From Scopulibacillus daqui (lineage in GTDB: Bacteria > Bacillota > Bacilli > Bacillales > Sporolactobacillaceae): a DNA stretch of 64,000 bases. Where the stretch lies: assembly GCF_016908855.1 (NCBI RefSeq), contig NZ_JAFBER010000005.1, positions 1 through 64,000 of the forward strand, in the 5' to 3' direction. Numbering within the stretch: the stretch's first letter is position 1; every line of letters starts with the position of its first letter. The translations under genes were made by a program, and so were the position numbers. Below are positions 1-9,090 of this stretch, in pieces. The notes under the pieces were generated by a model that searched no databases, was not told where the DNA came from, and saw only the letters and a list, made by a program, of their open reading frames with translations.

Positions 1-50
1 AAAGATCGGACGGTTTTTTTGTGTACTTTTTTTAATAAAAAAATGAAAAA

Positions 51-93
51 GGGGCGCCAAAAAGTCAGTTATACTGACTTTTTGGACAGCCCC
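51..93. terminator. Palindromic hairpin, copy 1, 3' of the IclR gene
   Basis: Arms GGGGC..CCAAAAAGTCAG and CTGACTTTTTGGACAGCCCC fold into a stem of about 18-20 bp with a 5-nt loop. The left arm lacks two bases of the right arm. Read on the minus strand it follows the stop of the IclR gene and leads into a T-rich tract, so it fits an intrinsic terminator. A near-identical palindrome lies at 14891-14935 at the other edge of the catabolic run. Confidence 0.75.
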
Positions 94-150
94 TTTTTCT
101 TAACTGAGTAACGGCGCCGTTAACTGCTTTAACGAAACATAGAAGCATTC

Positions 151-945
151 TTATACCGAAAGACGGTTATTGGCAATTGTTGAAATTTTATTAGCGATCT
201 CACATATTTTTGGTATACACACTCGGTTTAAAAATTCATCCTTTAAAGCCGAGTCTGGGGCTGCAATATTAACAGATGCAATAGGTTTGTCTTTACTGTT
301 AAAAATGGGCGCAGCAACTGAATTAATGCCCGCCTCATAGCCGCCGGTGCTTAATGAATAACCATTTTTCTGTATCGTTTTTAACTCTTCTTTGATTTTA
401 AAAATCATCCCCGGGTCTGTATTCACCTTTTCCATATACTCAGGTGATAAGACTTTGTTAATTTCCTCTTCCGGCTGATAGGCGAGAATAACTTTACCTA
501 ATGTTGTCGCAAATGACGGCAGTCTGGTCCCCACTGAAATATTAACGGTTGTTGTCATTTTTCCTTGCAATCTCTCAATGTAAACAACTTCAGGACCGTC
601 CATCACACCCAAGTGCACTGATGCACCTGTCACATCCCGCAATTCTTTTAAATAATGTTGAGCGATTTCCGGAAGCTGCAATGAATTCAAATAAGCGAAG
701 CCTAATTCCATCACTTTCGGCGTTAATTGATATCTTTTTGTTTGTTCATCTTGGTGAAGGTAGCCCATAGATTGCAAAGTATATAGAATTCTGTATGGCG
801 TGGTTCTTCCAACGCCTAAGTAACTTGAAATTTCCGCTAAAGACAGTGTTTGCCGTTTTTCGTTAAATAGTCTTAGAATCTCAAGGCCCCGCACTAATGA
901 ATTGGAAAGATACCGGTCTTTTTGATCTTTTTGATCAATGTCCAT
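151..945 (-). CDS. IclR-family transcriptional regulator
   Basis: 264 aa, the usual IclR length. A winged helix-turn-helix covers about residues 14-75, and the effector-binding domain about 85-255 includes the segment TTLGKVILAYQP typical of the family. IclR proteins of the PcaR/PobR type control aromatic catabolic operons in response to pathway metabolites. It is the last gene of the fourteen-gene minus-strand run, only 4 bp behind the hydrolase stop, with the ribosome site AAGGAATTG before the ATG. Its likely target is the 21-bp palindrome at 14758-14778 just inside the transcript of the first gene. The effector cannot be told from sequence. Family call is secure; the link to the operon is inferred from position. 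Confidence 0.9.
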   Translation of the reverse strand: MDIDQKDQKDRYLSNSLVRGLEILRLFNEKRQTLSLAEISSYLGVGRTTPYRILYTLQSMGYLHQDEQTKRYQLTPKVMELGFAYLNSLQLPEIAQHYLKELRDVTGASVHLGVMDGPEVVYIERLQGKMTTTVNISVGTRLPSFATTLGKVILAYQPEEEINKVLSPEYMEKVNTDPGMIFKIKEELKTIQKNGYSLSTGGYEAGINSVAAPIFNSKDKPIASVNIAAPDSALKDEFLNRVCIPKICEIANKISTIANNRLSV

Positions 946-949
946 ATCA

Positions 950-1774
950 TCAATTCCTTTCTAGAATGCGCTTCGTTTGTTCAATTTTACACAAAAAATT
1001 GATGACATGGTAATTAAACTGATCTGGCGCTTCCAAATAACAAAGATGGCCGGCATGAGGGATTGTCACAAATTCGGATTTTGGGATCAATGAATGAATG
1101 ATTTCAGATTCACTGACAGGTGTTACTTCATCACATTCACCGCACAAAATTAAAGCAGGGATTTTGACTAATGGATATAAATTCATTTGGTTAACATGGT
1201 ATAAAGAATAGGCAGCCGAGCTATAACCTGCCGGGCGGGCTTCTGACATGATGCTTTTGGCAAGTTCTCTCACATCATGATCAGCGTAAGAAGATAATAA
1301 CTTTTTAGTCCGTTCTTCTGCTAACTCGCGAGGATTAAGGTGATTAATAGAATACAGGCGCTGTTGGAGTTTTTTCTCATTTTCTTCTGGTTTTAATGCT
1401 GCTGAGCCCCTTGTCGCATCAGCGAGGATCATAGCCCGTATAACATTCGGATAAAGATTATAAAATTCTAATGCCGTTGCCGCCCCCATTGAATGCCCTA
1501 AAAGATAAATTTCTTGCAAATTTAATTGATCTAAAAACCCTTTAAGTACTTCAGCAAACTGCCTAAACTCAGTGAATGGTTTTTGAGGGTCCGAACTTCT
1601 GCCGTAGCCCGGCGCATCCCATGCGATAACTTTAAAATAATTTTTCAATACTTGGATTTGTTTCGTCCAAGAACGGGAATTATTTCCCATACCATGGAGC
1701 AAAACAAGCGGCGGTCCATCACCATCAATTTCGTAATAGATAACAAAATCATTCACTTTCTGGCAAGGCATCAT
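950..1774 (-). CDS. Alpha/beta hydrolase, meta-cleavage-product type
   Basis: About 274 aa. It has the oxyanion segment LLHGMGNNSRSW, nucleophile elbow GHSMGA, acid loop CGECDEVTP and C-terminal PHAGHLCYLE, giving a complete Ser-Asp-His triad. In aromatic pathways such enzymes (BphD/MhpC/XylF class) hydrolyse the C-C bond of the ring-fission product made by an extradiol dioxygenase, and one is encoded at 13116-14039. ATG 1774 (or 1771) is preferred because AAAAGGAG lies 5-8 nt upstream, whereas the in-frame GTG at 1780 overlaps that ribosome site. A general esterase or lactonase role is possible, but the company of ring-cleavage genes favours the meta-cleavage role. Confidence 0.8.
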   Translation of the reverse strand: MMPCQKVNDFVIYYEIDGDGPPLVLLHGMGNNSRSWTKQIQVLKNYFKVIAWDAPGYGRSSDPQKPFTEFRQFAEVLKGFLDQLNLQEIYLLGHSMGAATALEFYNLYPNVIRAMILADATRGSAALKPEENEKKLQQRLYSINHLNPRELAEERTKKLLSSYADHDVRELAKSIMSEARPAGYSSAAYSLYHVNQMNLYPLVKIPALILCGECDEVTPVSESEIIHSLIPKSEFVTIPHAGHLCYLEAPDQFNYHVINFLCKIEQTKRILERN

Positions 1775-1815
1775 TCCCACTCCTTTTCTATTGTTATCGG
1801 ACGGCCATTTTAGTA

Positions 1816-2601
1816 TTAGGACAAGCCTCTTACACCAAGCCCACCGTCGCTAGAAATCACTTCGCCAGTTATGGCTTGAGACTGATCCGAAGCCAATAAG
1901 ACATAGGAGGCAACGTGATGTTCGGGCTCCATAAACATTTTCAGCGGGTTTCTGTTTCTTATGCTTTCTTTTTTGTCATTTACTGATGGTGCAGAATAAT
2001 AAGGTTTTAGACTTGGAGCAACACTAAGTTCCGTAATGGTTCCGCCCAGCGCAACCCCGTTAACTCTAATATCCGGCGCTAATTCAAAAGCCATTTGCCT
2101 TAATAGGCCTAATTCGGCGTGTTTGCTTGCCGTATAAAGCACGCCTCCGCCGTCAGGATAAAAACTCGCGCCGGAAACGGAAAAGATAATGGTTCCTTTA
2201 CGCTTCTTAAGCTCCGGCAATGCCGCTTTAACCCCCAGCAAGCAGCCTTTAACATTAATATCAAGAATTTCATGATAGGCTTTCTCTATAACCTCAGGAG
2301 ACAGATCAGTTAATTTTTTAAAGCCATCAAATATGCCGGCATTCAAAACTAAATGATCTAATTTGCCGAATGTTTCAACAGCTACAGACACAGCTCTTTG
2401 ATTATCTTCAAAATGTCTCACATCACCGCAAACGGAAATAACATCGCTGCCAAATTCATCATTTAACGATTGGAGCTTTGACTCAGATATATCTAGAATG
2501 CAAACCTTGGCCCCTTCTTGTATAAATCGTTTAACGACTGCTCGCCCTATTCCGGAGCCTCCTCCGGTTATAAGAGCCGTCTTATTTTGTAGCCACCCCA
2601 T
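1816..2601 (-). CDS. SDR, cis-dihydrodiol dehydrogenase-like
   Basis: About 261 aa classical short-chain dehydrogenase with cofactor motif TGGGSGIG near the N-terminus and active site S..YTASK. The stretch after the catalytic Lys, VNGVALGGTITEL, closely resembles the BphB/NahB cis-dihydrodiol dehydrogenases, which re-aromatise the dihydrodiol made by a Rieske dioxygenase using NAD+. That is the step expected between the dioxygenase (5062-6890) and the extradiol enzyme (13116-14039). ATG 2601 is chosen; a GTG at 2613 is an alternative. It lies between the MFS gene and the hydrolase in the same transcript direction. Substrate is not known. Confidence 0.8.
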   Translation of the reverse strand: MGWLQNKTALITGGGSGIGRAVVKRFIQEGAKVCILDISESKLQSLNDEFGSDVISVCGDVRHFEDNQRAVSVAVETFGKLDHLVLNAGIFDGFKKLTDLSPEVIEKAYHEILDINVKGCLLGVKAALPELKKRKGTIIFSVSGASFYPDGGGVLYTASKHAELGLLRQMAFELAPDIRVNGVALGGTITELSVAPSLKPYYSAPSVNDKKESIRNRNPLKMFMEPEHHVASYVLLASDQSQAITGEVISSDGGLGVRGLS

Positions 2602-2679
2602 AGAAATCACCACTTCTCAATTGTTTTCAATACATTTTTGCATGATCTAAGTTCTTTCGATCCGCTGAACTTAAGTTCA

Positions 2680-3945
2680 TTAAAATTGAACGGACTCGGC
2701 ATCTTTGGCATGAATGTTTTCCGATTTAAATTTTTTAATGAGAAAGGCCATCCGTATGCCGCAAATAACAGCAATAAATTGGGCGCCAATCAGAAGAGCA
2801 AATCCGAAACTAAAACTAATCGAAATCATCGCCCCCATCACAACCGGAACAAACGCTGATACTAAATTTCCCGTTCCGTTAATGATGCCATAGGCGCTTC
2901 CAACACTTTCTGCCCTTGATAATAATTGTACTGTTGTCGGCAGCACCGGACCTTGGATGCCCCAAAAGCCATTAGCTACTATAATTGATACAGCAGACAG
3001 GATTGGACTTGTTGTCGTTATAGCGATACTGATTGAGACCATACATCCTAAACCGCCAATCATCCACATGATGGATTTTCTTTCTAAATGATCAATAAGG
3101 TAACCGCTCAATAGTTTCGAGAGTAAACTTACAACAAATGGAAGAGAAGCCAGTATCCCCATTTTTTCGATGGAAAAACCTCTGGCGCTTAGGAGGTAAG
3201 AAGGCAGCCAAGAACTGGTTCCCCATAAATAACTTGTATTGACAATCTCCCAAATCACGAGCCACAACAGTCCAGGCGTTTTAAGCGCTGCCTTGACAAT
3301 GTCCCTTAACTTTTGCTGTTTATGACCAGGCTGGTGATCTTTCGTCAGGCGATGCTTATCAGGATTAATGAACAAGACGATTAATGGCAGACCAATCAAT
3401 AGATTAAGGATGCCTAATGTGATATATGAGGACTGCCAGCTAAAATGGTAGACAAGGTAAGAAATTAAAGGAAAGCCGACCGCTAAACCGACAGATACGC
3501 CGAGCGCCCATACGGCATTGGCCTTTCCCCGATCGCTGTTCGGGAACACTTGACTGACAAACATCGTATTTAGAGAAAATAACGGCCCTTCGCTCAATCC
3601 GAGAACGACGCGAATGATAAGCAGTAAAAAGAAAACGCTCGATACCGGGGCAATAATGGTCGTGACACCCCATATGACCACACTGATTAACAAACCGCTT
3701 TTGACACCTATAAACCTTTCATAAAAAGGTGTTATTATAAACGCCGCAACGCCGTATGCGATTAAAAAAGCAGTCATTAACGCGCCTTGGGCGACGCGGT
3801 CATGAGCGATGTTGAAAAAGTTCAGAAAAGTGTCATTTGTAATGAGCACTGAAACATTGACTCTATCAATATAGGCGATCGTTAATATCATAAGAAGGGA
3901 AAATACACCAATCCAATTGACGATCATAGATTTTGATCTAGCCAT
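2680..3945 (-). CDS. MFS transporter, anion:cation symporter family (first)
   Basis: 421 aa, about 12 hydrophobic segments. The N-terminal helix ends in YIDRVNVSVL, a hallmark of the ACS family that includes phthalate, 4-hydroxyphenylacetate and hexuronate permeases. Placed between the metallo-hydrolase and the diol dehydrogenase, it probably imports the aromatic acid or an intermediate by proton symport. The ATG follows GGGGGAA. A second ACS-type carrier is encoded at 6948-8228, so the operon may handle two substrates, for example a conjugate and its free acid. Confidence 0.85.
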   Translation of the reverse strand: MARSKSMIVNWIGVFSLLMILTIAYIDRVNVSVLITNDTFLNFFNIAHDRVAQGALMTAFLIAYGVAAFIITPFYERFIGVKSGLLISVVIWGVTTIIAPVSSVFFLLLIIRVVLGLSEGPLFSLNTMFVSQVFPNSDRGKANAVWALGVSVGLAVGFPLISYLVYHFSWQSSYITLGILNLLIGLPLIVLFINPDKHRLTKDHQPGHKQQKLRDIVKAALKTPGLLWLVIWEIVNTSYLWGTSSWLPSYLLSARGFSIEKMGILASLPFVVSLLSKLLSGYLIDHLERKSIMWMIGGLGCMVSISIAITTTSPILSAVSIIVANGFWGIQGPVLPTTVQLLSRAESVGSAYGIINGTGNLVSAFVPVVMGAMISISFSFGFALLIGAQFIAVICGIRMAFLIKKFKSENIHAKDAESVQF

Positions 3946-3997
3946 AAAAATTCCCCCATTTTACCCGAAGCAACATCATGACTTCCTAGAAGCTAAC

Positions 3998-4996
3998 TTA
4001 TTCGTGAACTTTTGGTTGAACGACGCTTACCTTATCCCCTATTTCAATTGTCATCAGGTCTTTGCCGACAACCACTTTTCCGTTATAATTTTTCTTTGTC
4101 CGACTAACTAAATGTGCATCTTTATCAGTCAGCCCGCCAAGTAAGACAATGTGTGTAAAGACCGCAAGCTTCGGTTTTATTTGGCTGAATTCTTTTCCAG
4201 CTTGTTCAGGTGTCGTATGAATTCTAAGAATGTTTCCAAGCGCCTTATTTTTCTTCAAGTCTTCCGGTCTTGCTACAGCCGCTTCACTAATAACGACATC
4301 AGATCCTTTGGCATGTTTGATGAAGTTTTTATTGTAAGTGGTGTCACCTGAAATAGTCACCGAATGGCCTTTGTAATCAATCCGGTATCCATATGCCGGT
4401 TTGATAGACACGTGGTCAACTAAAAATGCCGTAACCTTTACGCCGTTGTGATCATAAACAAACCCTGGCTTAATCTCATGAGCGTCAATTTCAACGCCTT
4501 TATTATTTCCGTTTCCTGAATCATTGCGCGATTTAATATCAGTCGAAAAAGCTTTCTCCAAGTAAGACGTCATTTGATCTGTTCCTGCGGGTCCCCATAC
4601 TTGCATAGGGCCTTTTCTAAATCCGCCGGTTGGAAGCGAACCTGTCAGCCATAAATTCGGGAAACCGACAAGGTGGTCAGAATGCAGATGGGTTAAAAAT
4701 ACCTTATCTATCTCACCAGGCTGAATGCCCATTTTATGCAATTGGACTGAAACACCCCGTCCAGCATCAAAAAGTAATTTTTCACCGCCGGCCTGTACTA
4801 ACGTAGCCGGTCCAGACCTCTTATTAATAATCGGTGAACCGGTGCCAAGAAGGGTAACCTTTATTAGAGGCAGCTTTTTATCTTGTTTTTTTGTTTTAGA
4901 GCTTGTTTGAACCGAAGCAGAACATGAAGTGCAAATCATCAAAATCGAAAGGAGAAACATTGTCAACACACTTAATTTCTTCTTTGCATTCTTCAT
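3998..4996 (-). CDS. Exported metallo-beta-lactamase-fold hydrolase
   Basis: 332 aa from ATG 4996, which has AGAGG eight bases upstream. An upstream in-frame extension would run through the terminator hairpin at 5025-5049 and is not credible. Residues 1-30 form a basic-hydrophobic signal peptide ending ICTSC, a weak lipobox-like cleavage site. The fold shows HLHSDHLVG, SGDTTYN and a late TH pair, resembling RNase Z/arylsulfatase-type MBL proteins. An exported zinc hydrolase inside an aromatic catabolic operon suggests an extracytoplasmic step such as opening an ester, sulfate or lactone before uptake by a neighbouring MFS carrier. That role is inference. Confidence 0.75.
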   Translation of the reverse strand: MKNAKKKLSVLTMFLLSILMICTSCSASVQTSSKTKKQDKKLPLIKVTLLGTGSPIINKRSGPATLVQAGGEKLLFDAGRGVSVQLHKMGIQPGEIDKVFLTHLHSDHLVGFPNLWLTGSLPTGGFRKGPMQVWGPAGTDQMTSYLEKAFSTDIKSRNDSGNGNNKGVEIDAHEIKPGFVYDHNGVKVTAFLVDHVSIKPAYGYRIDYKGHSVTISGDTTYNKNFIKHAKGSDVVISEAAVARPEDLKKNKALGNILRIHTTPEQAGKEFSQIKPKLAVFTHIVLLGGLTDKDAHLVSRTKKNYNGKVVVGKDLMTIEIGDKVSVVQPKVHE

Positions 4997-5024
4997 ACAG
5001 GTACCTCTTATTAATTTTTTAAAA

Positions 5025-5049
5025 AAGGGAGAGGCGGCTTCTCTCCTTT
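5025..5049 (-). terminator. Terminator-like hairpin inside the catabolic run
   Basis: On the minus strand the stem GGAGAG..CTCTCC is followed directly by six T and an AT-rich tail, immediately after the stop of the dioxygenase beta gene. It should lower read-through into the MBL, MFS, SDR, hydrolase and IclR genes, splitting the run into strongly and weakly expressed parts. Confidence 0.65.
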
Positions 5050-5061
5050 TAATCATTTAAA

Positions 5062-5571
5062 CTAAACAAAAATCGCTAAATTTCTAGTATTTAAGGTTGT
5101 TTGATCAACTAAGAAAAAGCGCTTAGATAATTTCCATTCGCCATTAAAAAATTTAAACTCATCGCGGCGCTCTCCGGAAATCAAGTCGTGATGAATATCT
5201 GTCGAGCGGCTGCGATAAATAAGCAAATAGCTGTCAACAACCGCCCTTTCAGCCTCTTCAAGCTCAACAATACGCACATTGCTGACAAACCGCCGGGTTC
5301 GCGACGGCGGCATTTCCGCCCAGGCAAACTCTGTCTTCAAACGGTCAACCCGTATCTTTAAAGTGTTAATATCATCCTGAAAAGCAAACATATCCTCAGA
5401 ATAATCAGGACGCTCCATGCCTTCTTTATTCACGCGGACCGGCATCTCATACCGCAAATCCGGATGCATAAGATTAAACCACTCATCAAATTCGATTTCA
5501 TCAAGCAATTTCGCTTCATCATACAGCCATTGTTCGAACGTATATTTTGCCAAAACTTTTTCTATATTCAT
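5062..5571 (-). CDS. Aromatic-ring-hydroxylating dioxygenase, beta subunit
   Basis: 169 aa from ATG 5571. A GTG at 5580 overlaps the GGGGAGG ribosome site and is less likely. The segment MPPSRTRRFVSNVRI and the overall length match the SnoaL/NTF2-like small subunits of biphenyl/benzoate-type Rieske dioxygenases, which give the alpha3beta3 hexamer its structure and influence substrate choice. It starts 5 bp after the alpha-subunit stop, so the two are translationally close. No catalytic residues are expected in this subunit. Confidence 0.88.
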   Translation of the reverse strand: MNIEKVLAKYTFEQWLYDEAKLLDEIEFDEWFNLMHPDLRYEMPVRVNKEGMERPDYSEDMFAFQDDINTLKIRVDRLKTEFAWAEMPPSRTRRFVSNVRIVELEEAERAVVDSYLLIYRSRSTDIHHDLISGERRDEFKFFNGEWKLSKRFFLVDQTTLNTRNLAIFV

Positions 5572-5585
5572 ATCAGACACCTCCC

Positions 5586-6890
5586 CTATGCCTTCATTAA
5601 ATCAAGCCAATAACGATAAAAGTTTCTGGAATTAGCTTCAGAAAATTTGTCATTATAAACCGTGCCGGGACCTGCAAAGTCTTTGACAGGAACGCGGTGC
5701 CGGCCCATCGTATAGTTGTACTTGAAGTTTTTAGAAAGCGGAATAGGCCCGGAAGCTGCATCAGTAATATCAGTAAATACCTCAGTGTCGTCTTGTTCGA
5801 AAATGCCTGAAGGGCTGAATGTTAGAATAAAAGCTTCACGCGAACGGCGTTTCCAATCTTCTGGGGCATTTTTCTCGACAAGGAACCATGTAATCACTTC
5901 CATCTTATTAACGGCAATCGGCCTCCACAAACGGATGGTTGTATTAGAGATGGCTTCTCCCTTCACTTCCGTATGTGAAACTAAAAACGATAAATTAGGG
6001 AATATGGTTCCAATCAGATTTTTTAAGTTAGATAATACTTCAAACTGCTTATCCGATAAGTTTTCTTTATATTCAGGAATTAATTCTTCTGGAAAAGCAA
6101 AAACTGGATTAGGCATGCCGATATTACAGCCATGTCCGTTTTTTGCAGACACTTGATAGCCTTTTTTCGAATAAGCAGCATTCGGGACCATGCCCAGCTT
6201 AGCGATTGAACCATGCGTGACCATCGTGTGATAGGAATCGCTGACAAAGTTATCGGCGCCTATCTTCCACTGGGAATGGATAACGAATCTTTGCGGCGGC
6301 CCGACAACTTCCATATGAGTGCGTCCGACGGCAAGGTCGATATACCATTTGAAATCACCCAAAAATTCTGATAAAGGTTCCGGATTATCATTCCATGTTC
6401 CGAAAATAAGACCTTTATACATATCGATTGTGACTTGATGCAGTCCCATAGATTTATAATCCAGATTTCCGCCGTAAATATCTTTTTGCATCGGGACGCC
6501 AATCAATTCACCGTTATTCTTAAAAGTAAAACCATGGTACGGGCAAGTGAAGCGTCCTTTGTTTCCTTTATCAGCACGGCACAATTTCATGCCCCGGTGT
6601 GTGCACATATTGTAAAACCCTCTGATTACACCGTCGTCACCCCGTGAAATAATCACTGAATGACCCGCCAAGTCTCTTGTTATAAAATCACCATTGTTTG
6701 GAATTTCCGATTCATGGCCTAAGAAAAGCCATGTTTTCAGGAAAACTTTCTTGTGTTCTAAATCATAAATGACAGGGTCGCCCATAATATAAGCAGGAAT
6801 CACTCCCTTATCAGGTTTCACCGTCTCGTCTAAATATTGAATGATTTCCCGCTGTGTCATTTCTTCGAGGCAAATATCCGTTTTGATCAT
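5586..6890 (-). CDS. Rieske aromatic-ring-hydroxylating dioxygenase, alpha subunit
   Basis: 434 aa. The Rieske [2Fe-2S] centre is C96-x-H98 and C116-x2-H119 (CTH...CPYH). The mononuclear iron site is formed by H221 and H226 with bridging D218 in SDSYHTMVTH, and a late Asp in FEQDD supplies the third ligand. Such subunits add O2 across an aromatic C=C bond to give a cis-dihydrodiol. Electrons must come from a ferredoxin and reductase, neither of which is encoded in this window. The ATG has AGGAGGG five bases upstream. Neighbours (beta subunit, diol dehydrogenase, extradiol enzyme) fit a complete upper ring-cleavage route; substrate class is unresolved. Confidence 0.92.
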   Translation of the reverse strand: MIKTDICLEEMTQREIIQYLDETVKPDKGVIPAYIMGDPVIYDLEHKKVFLKTWLFLGHESEIPNNGDFITRDLAGHSVIISRGDDGVIRGFYNMCTHRGMKLCRADKGNKGRFTCPYHGFTFKNNGELIGVPMQKDIYGGNLDYKSMGLHQVTIDMYKGLIFGTWNDNPEPLSEFLGDFKWYIDLAVGRTHMEVVGPPQRFVIHSQWKIGADNFVSDSYHTMVTHGSIAKLGMVPNAAYSKKGYQVSAKNGHGCNIGMPNPVFAFPEELIPEYKENLSDKQFEVLSNLKNLIGTIFPNLSFLVSHTEVKGEAISNTTIRLWRPIAVNKMEVITWFLVEKNAPEDWKRRSREAFILTFSPSGIFEQDDTEVFTDITDAASGPIPLSKNFKYNYTMGRHRVPVKDFAGPGTVYNDKFSEANSRNFYRYWLDLMKA

Positions 6891-6947
6891 GATAACCCTC
6901 CTAATGTCAGAATTTAGGGATTTTGAGCCGAAAATGAATGTAATGAT

Positions 6948-8228
6948 TTATACTTCGGAATTCATTTCGACAATGTCCGATTGATTCGCCGCATGTTTTC
7001 TTTCCCCGGGGACGAGAGTAAATAAAGCTATAGCGCCGATGACCGCATTAAATACGAGAAAAAGTATCGCCGCAGTAAAACTGCCTGAAACTTCGACCAA
7101 ATAGCCCATGAATGCTGTTGTGAATCCGCCGACAATATTCGTAAAGCCCATTAAACCTGCCGCTTTGCCCGCAGTTTCCTTTGATGAATATTCAACAAGC
7201 AATAATTGCGAAATCTCCAGCACGCCGCCGACTGCCGCCAGACCGACACCCATCATCAACGCCGCAAGCGATGATATGTTCGTTGATGTGGCTGTAATCA
7301 GCGCAATCGCACCTATGAAAAAGATGACGGCGCCTATAAAGGAAGGCCTTCTTGTCTTATCTGCAATATAGCCGACCAACAAGACAGTGATTAAAGCTAA
7401 AATCCATGAGCTGGATACCCATGAACTCATCAGAGCAGTAGAGAAATGCCGTGCTTTTTCCAGATAAGTAGGGAGCCAAAAGCTAATGCCGTAGAACAGC
7501 ACACTGTCGACAAGCATCACAAGCCAAATCATCCAGTACTTATAATTCTTCAGCAAATCCCCAAAGCCTGTATGATGAGAGCGCTGTGCTTTTTGGCCCT
7601 CTTGAATATATTGCAGTTCAAGATCATTAACCGCATGATGCTGCTTCGGATCATCGCGTGTTAAGAATAAAAACAACGGTAAGTTAATCAAGAACGAAAA
7701 GGCTGCCAACAAAAAGAATGACGCTTCCCATCCGCCTAAATTGAGCGTAAATATAATAATCGGCGTCCCAATCGCCGGTCCTAAATAGTCACCAATAATC
7801 CAAGTAGATTGGGCTCTGCCAAATTCTCTAGGCGGAAACCAATTAGAGATTAACTTATTGCAGACCGGAAACAGAACGGCTTCTCCAATGCCGAGAATCA
7901 TCCGGGATGCCATAAATAGTCCGTAAGATGAACTTAAACCTCCCATTATCATCGTAATGCCCCAAATGAGCGTTCCGATAATGGCCGTTTTCCTGGGACC
8001 GATTTTATCCACAATAAATCCCCATGCAATATTGGCAAAACCATAAAAAAGGAGAAAGCCTGTCATCAGAAAACCTATCTTAGCGGTTTCACCTAGCAGC
8101 CCCAAATCTTTTAAAAATTTATGGTTCGTAATAATGACAGATATTCCTAACTTATCCATCTGGCCAAACACCCAAAAGAAAAAGATAGGCGGCGCAATAT
8201 AATACCACCTGACCCGTGACCGCTTCAT
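6948..8228 (-). CDS. MFS transporter, anion:cation symporter family (second)
   Basis: 426 aa with about 12 membrane segments and the intracellular loop 2-3 sequence GFIVDKIGPRKTA typical of MFS carriers. The N-terminal region WVFGQMDKLGISVII corresponds to the D-[RK]-x-[NG] signature of ACS carriers. Located between the aspartate-dehydrogenase-like gene and the dioxygenase alpha subunit with an excellent AGGAGGG site. It is a likely uptake system for the aromatic substrate. It is clearly diverged from the carrier at 2680-3945, so it is not a recent duplication. Confidence 0.85.
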   Translation of the reverse strand: MKRSRVRWYYIAPPIFFFWVFGQMDKLGISVIITNHKFLKDLGLLGETAKIGFLMTGFLLFYGFANIAWGFIVDKIGPRKTAIIGTLIWGITMIMGGLSSSYGLFMASRMILGIGEAVLFPVCNKLISNWFPPREFGRAQSTWIIGDYLGPAIGTPIIIFTLNLGGWEASFFLLAAFSFLINLPLFLFLTRDDPKQHHAVNDLELQYIQEGQKAQRSHHTGFGDLLKNYKYWMIWLVMLVDSVLFYGISFWLPTYLEKARHFSTALMSSWVSSSWILALITVLLVGYIADKTRRPSFIGAVIFFIGAIALITATSTNISSLAALMMGVGLAAVGGVLEISQLLLVEYSSKETAGKAAGLMGFTNIVGGFTTAFMGYLVEVSGSFTAAILFLVFNAVIGAIALFTLVPGERKHAANQSDIVEMNSEV

Positions 8229-8292
8229 AGTTACCCTCCTTAAGACAAAAGAGATCCGAAAATGGCGTCCGTCCGTTCAGGTTTGATATCGG

Positions 8293-9075
8293 TTAACCAA
8301 TTTCCAGCCAGTCATGGCTGTTTTTGAGTGCAGATAAAACACTTAGTGCTGCTAAATAGCTTGTTTTTGGGTTTTTTGGCATTGGATTGTTCTCAACATT
8401 CAGTGTCAGTTTTCCGAAATCCCCTTTTGCTTCAATGGCATGAATATTTTTATTAACATGGGGATCAGCGACGATTTTCACTCTCGTCTTTTCGGCGCCG
8501 ATCCCTGCCAAAGATAGAATGATAGAGACGTTAATATTTTTAGGAAATTGGCTGATCGCTTCAAAGGCGGGGCCGTCAAATAAGACTTGTTCACTTTCTA
8601 CAGGTTCATCAGTAAGCGAGGAGGCAGGCTTTCTCGTTGTCAAAGTGACTGATTCTAACTGTCCGGTTGATTGGGCTGCTTTCAGTACATCTAATCCGCC
8701 GATAGCGCCTGACGGTAAATAAATCTTTCTCCCGTTAAGTTCGGAAAGCGCCTTTAATTCTTCAAAAAAAGAGCGGTCAGCCAATGCACCAACACTGATA
8801 ATTAATATGTCTTTACCGTGTCTAAGAATATCCGGCGCATATTGCTTTACAGATTGAACGGTTGCCGCTTCAATGATGAGATCGGTGTCCGATTGAAGAA
8901 ACGCCTGAAAATCATCATACAAACGGGTACGGCATCTGTTGGCCAAATCTTCATAGCCCTTTTTATCGCGCACAAAAACCGCATCTATTCTTGAGCCGTC
9001 AAGGAAACTGTCCATATTCAAAGATTCCAATAAAAATTGCCCGATATTTCCGCATCCGATTAACCCTATTTTCAT
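8293..9075 (-). CDS. Aspartate-dehydrogenase-like NAD(P) oxidoreductase
   Basis: 260 aa from ATG 9075, which sits five bases behind GGAGGAAC; the ATG at 9090 overlaps that ribosome site. The N-terminal Rossmann motif is GLIGCGNIGQFLL. The segment PSGAIGGLDVLKAA and the C-terminal NVENNPMPKNPKTSYLAALS match the NadX/L-aspartate dehydrogenase family. Family members also occur in catabolic clusters where aspartate itself is not the evident substrate, so here it may reduce or oxidise an imino/keto or aldehyde intermediate. It lies between the aldehyde dehydrogenase (15 bp upstream) and an MFS gene. Family sure, reaction unknown. Confidence 0.8.
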   Translation of the reverse strand: MKIGLIGCGNIGQFLLESLNMDSFLDGSRIDAVFVRDKKGYEDLANRCRTRLYDDFQAFLQSDTDLIIEAATVQSVKQYAPDILRHGKDILIISVGALADRSFFEELKALSELNGRKIYLPSGAIGGLDVLKAAQSTGQLESVTLTTRKPASSLTDEPVESEQVLFDGPAFEAISQFPKNINVSIILSLAGIGAEKTRVKIVADPHVNKNIHAIEAKGDFGKLTLNVENNPMPKNPKTSYLAALSVLSALKNSHDWLEIG

Positions 9076-9090
9076 AAAATGTTCCTCCAT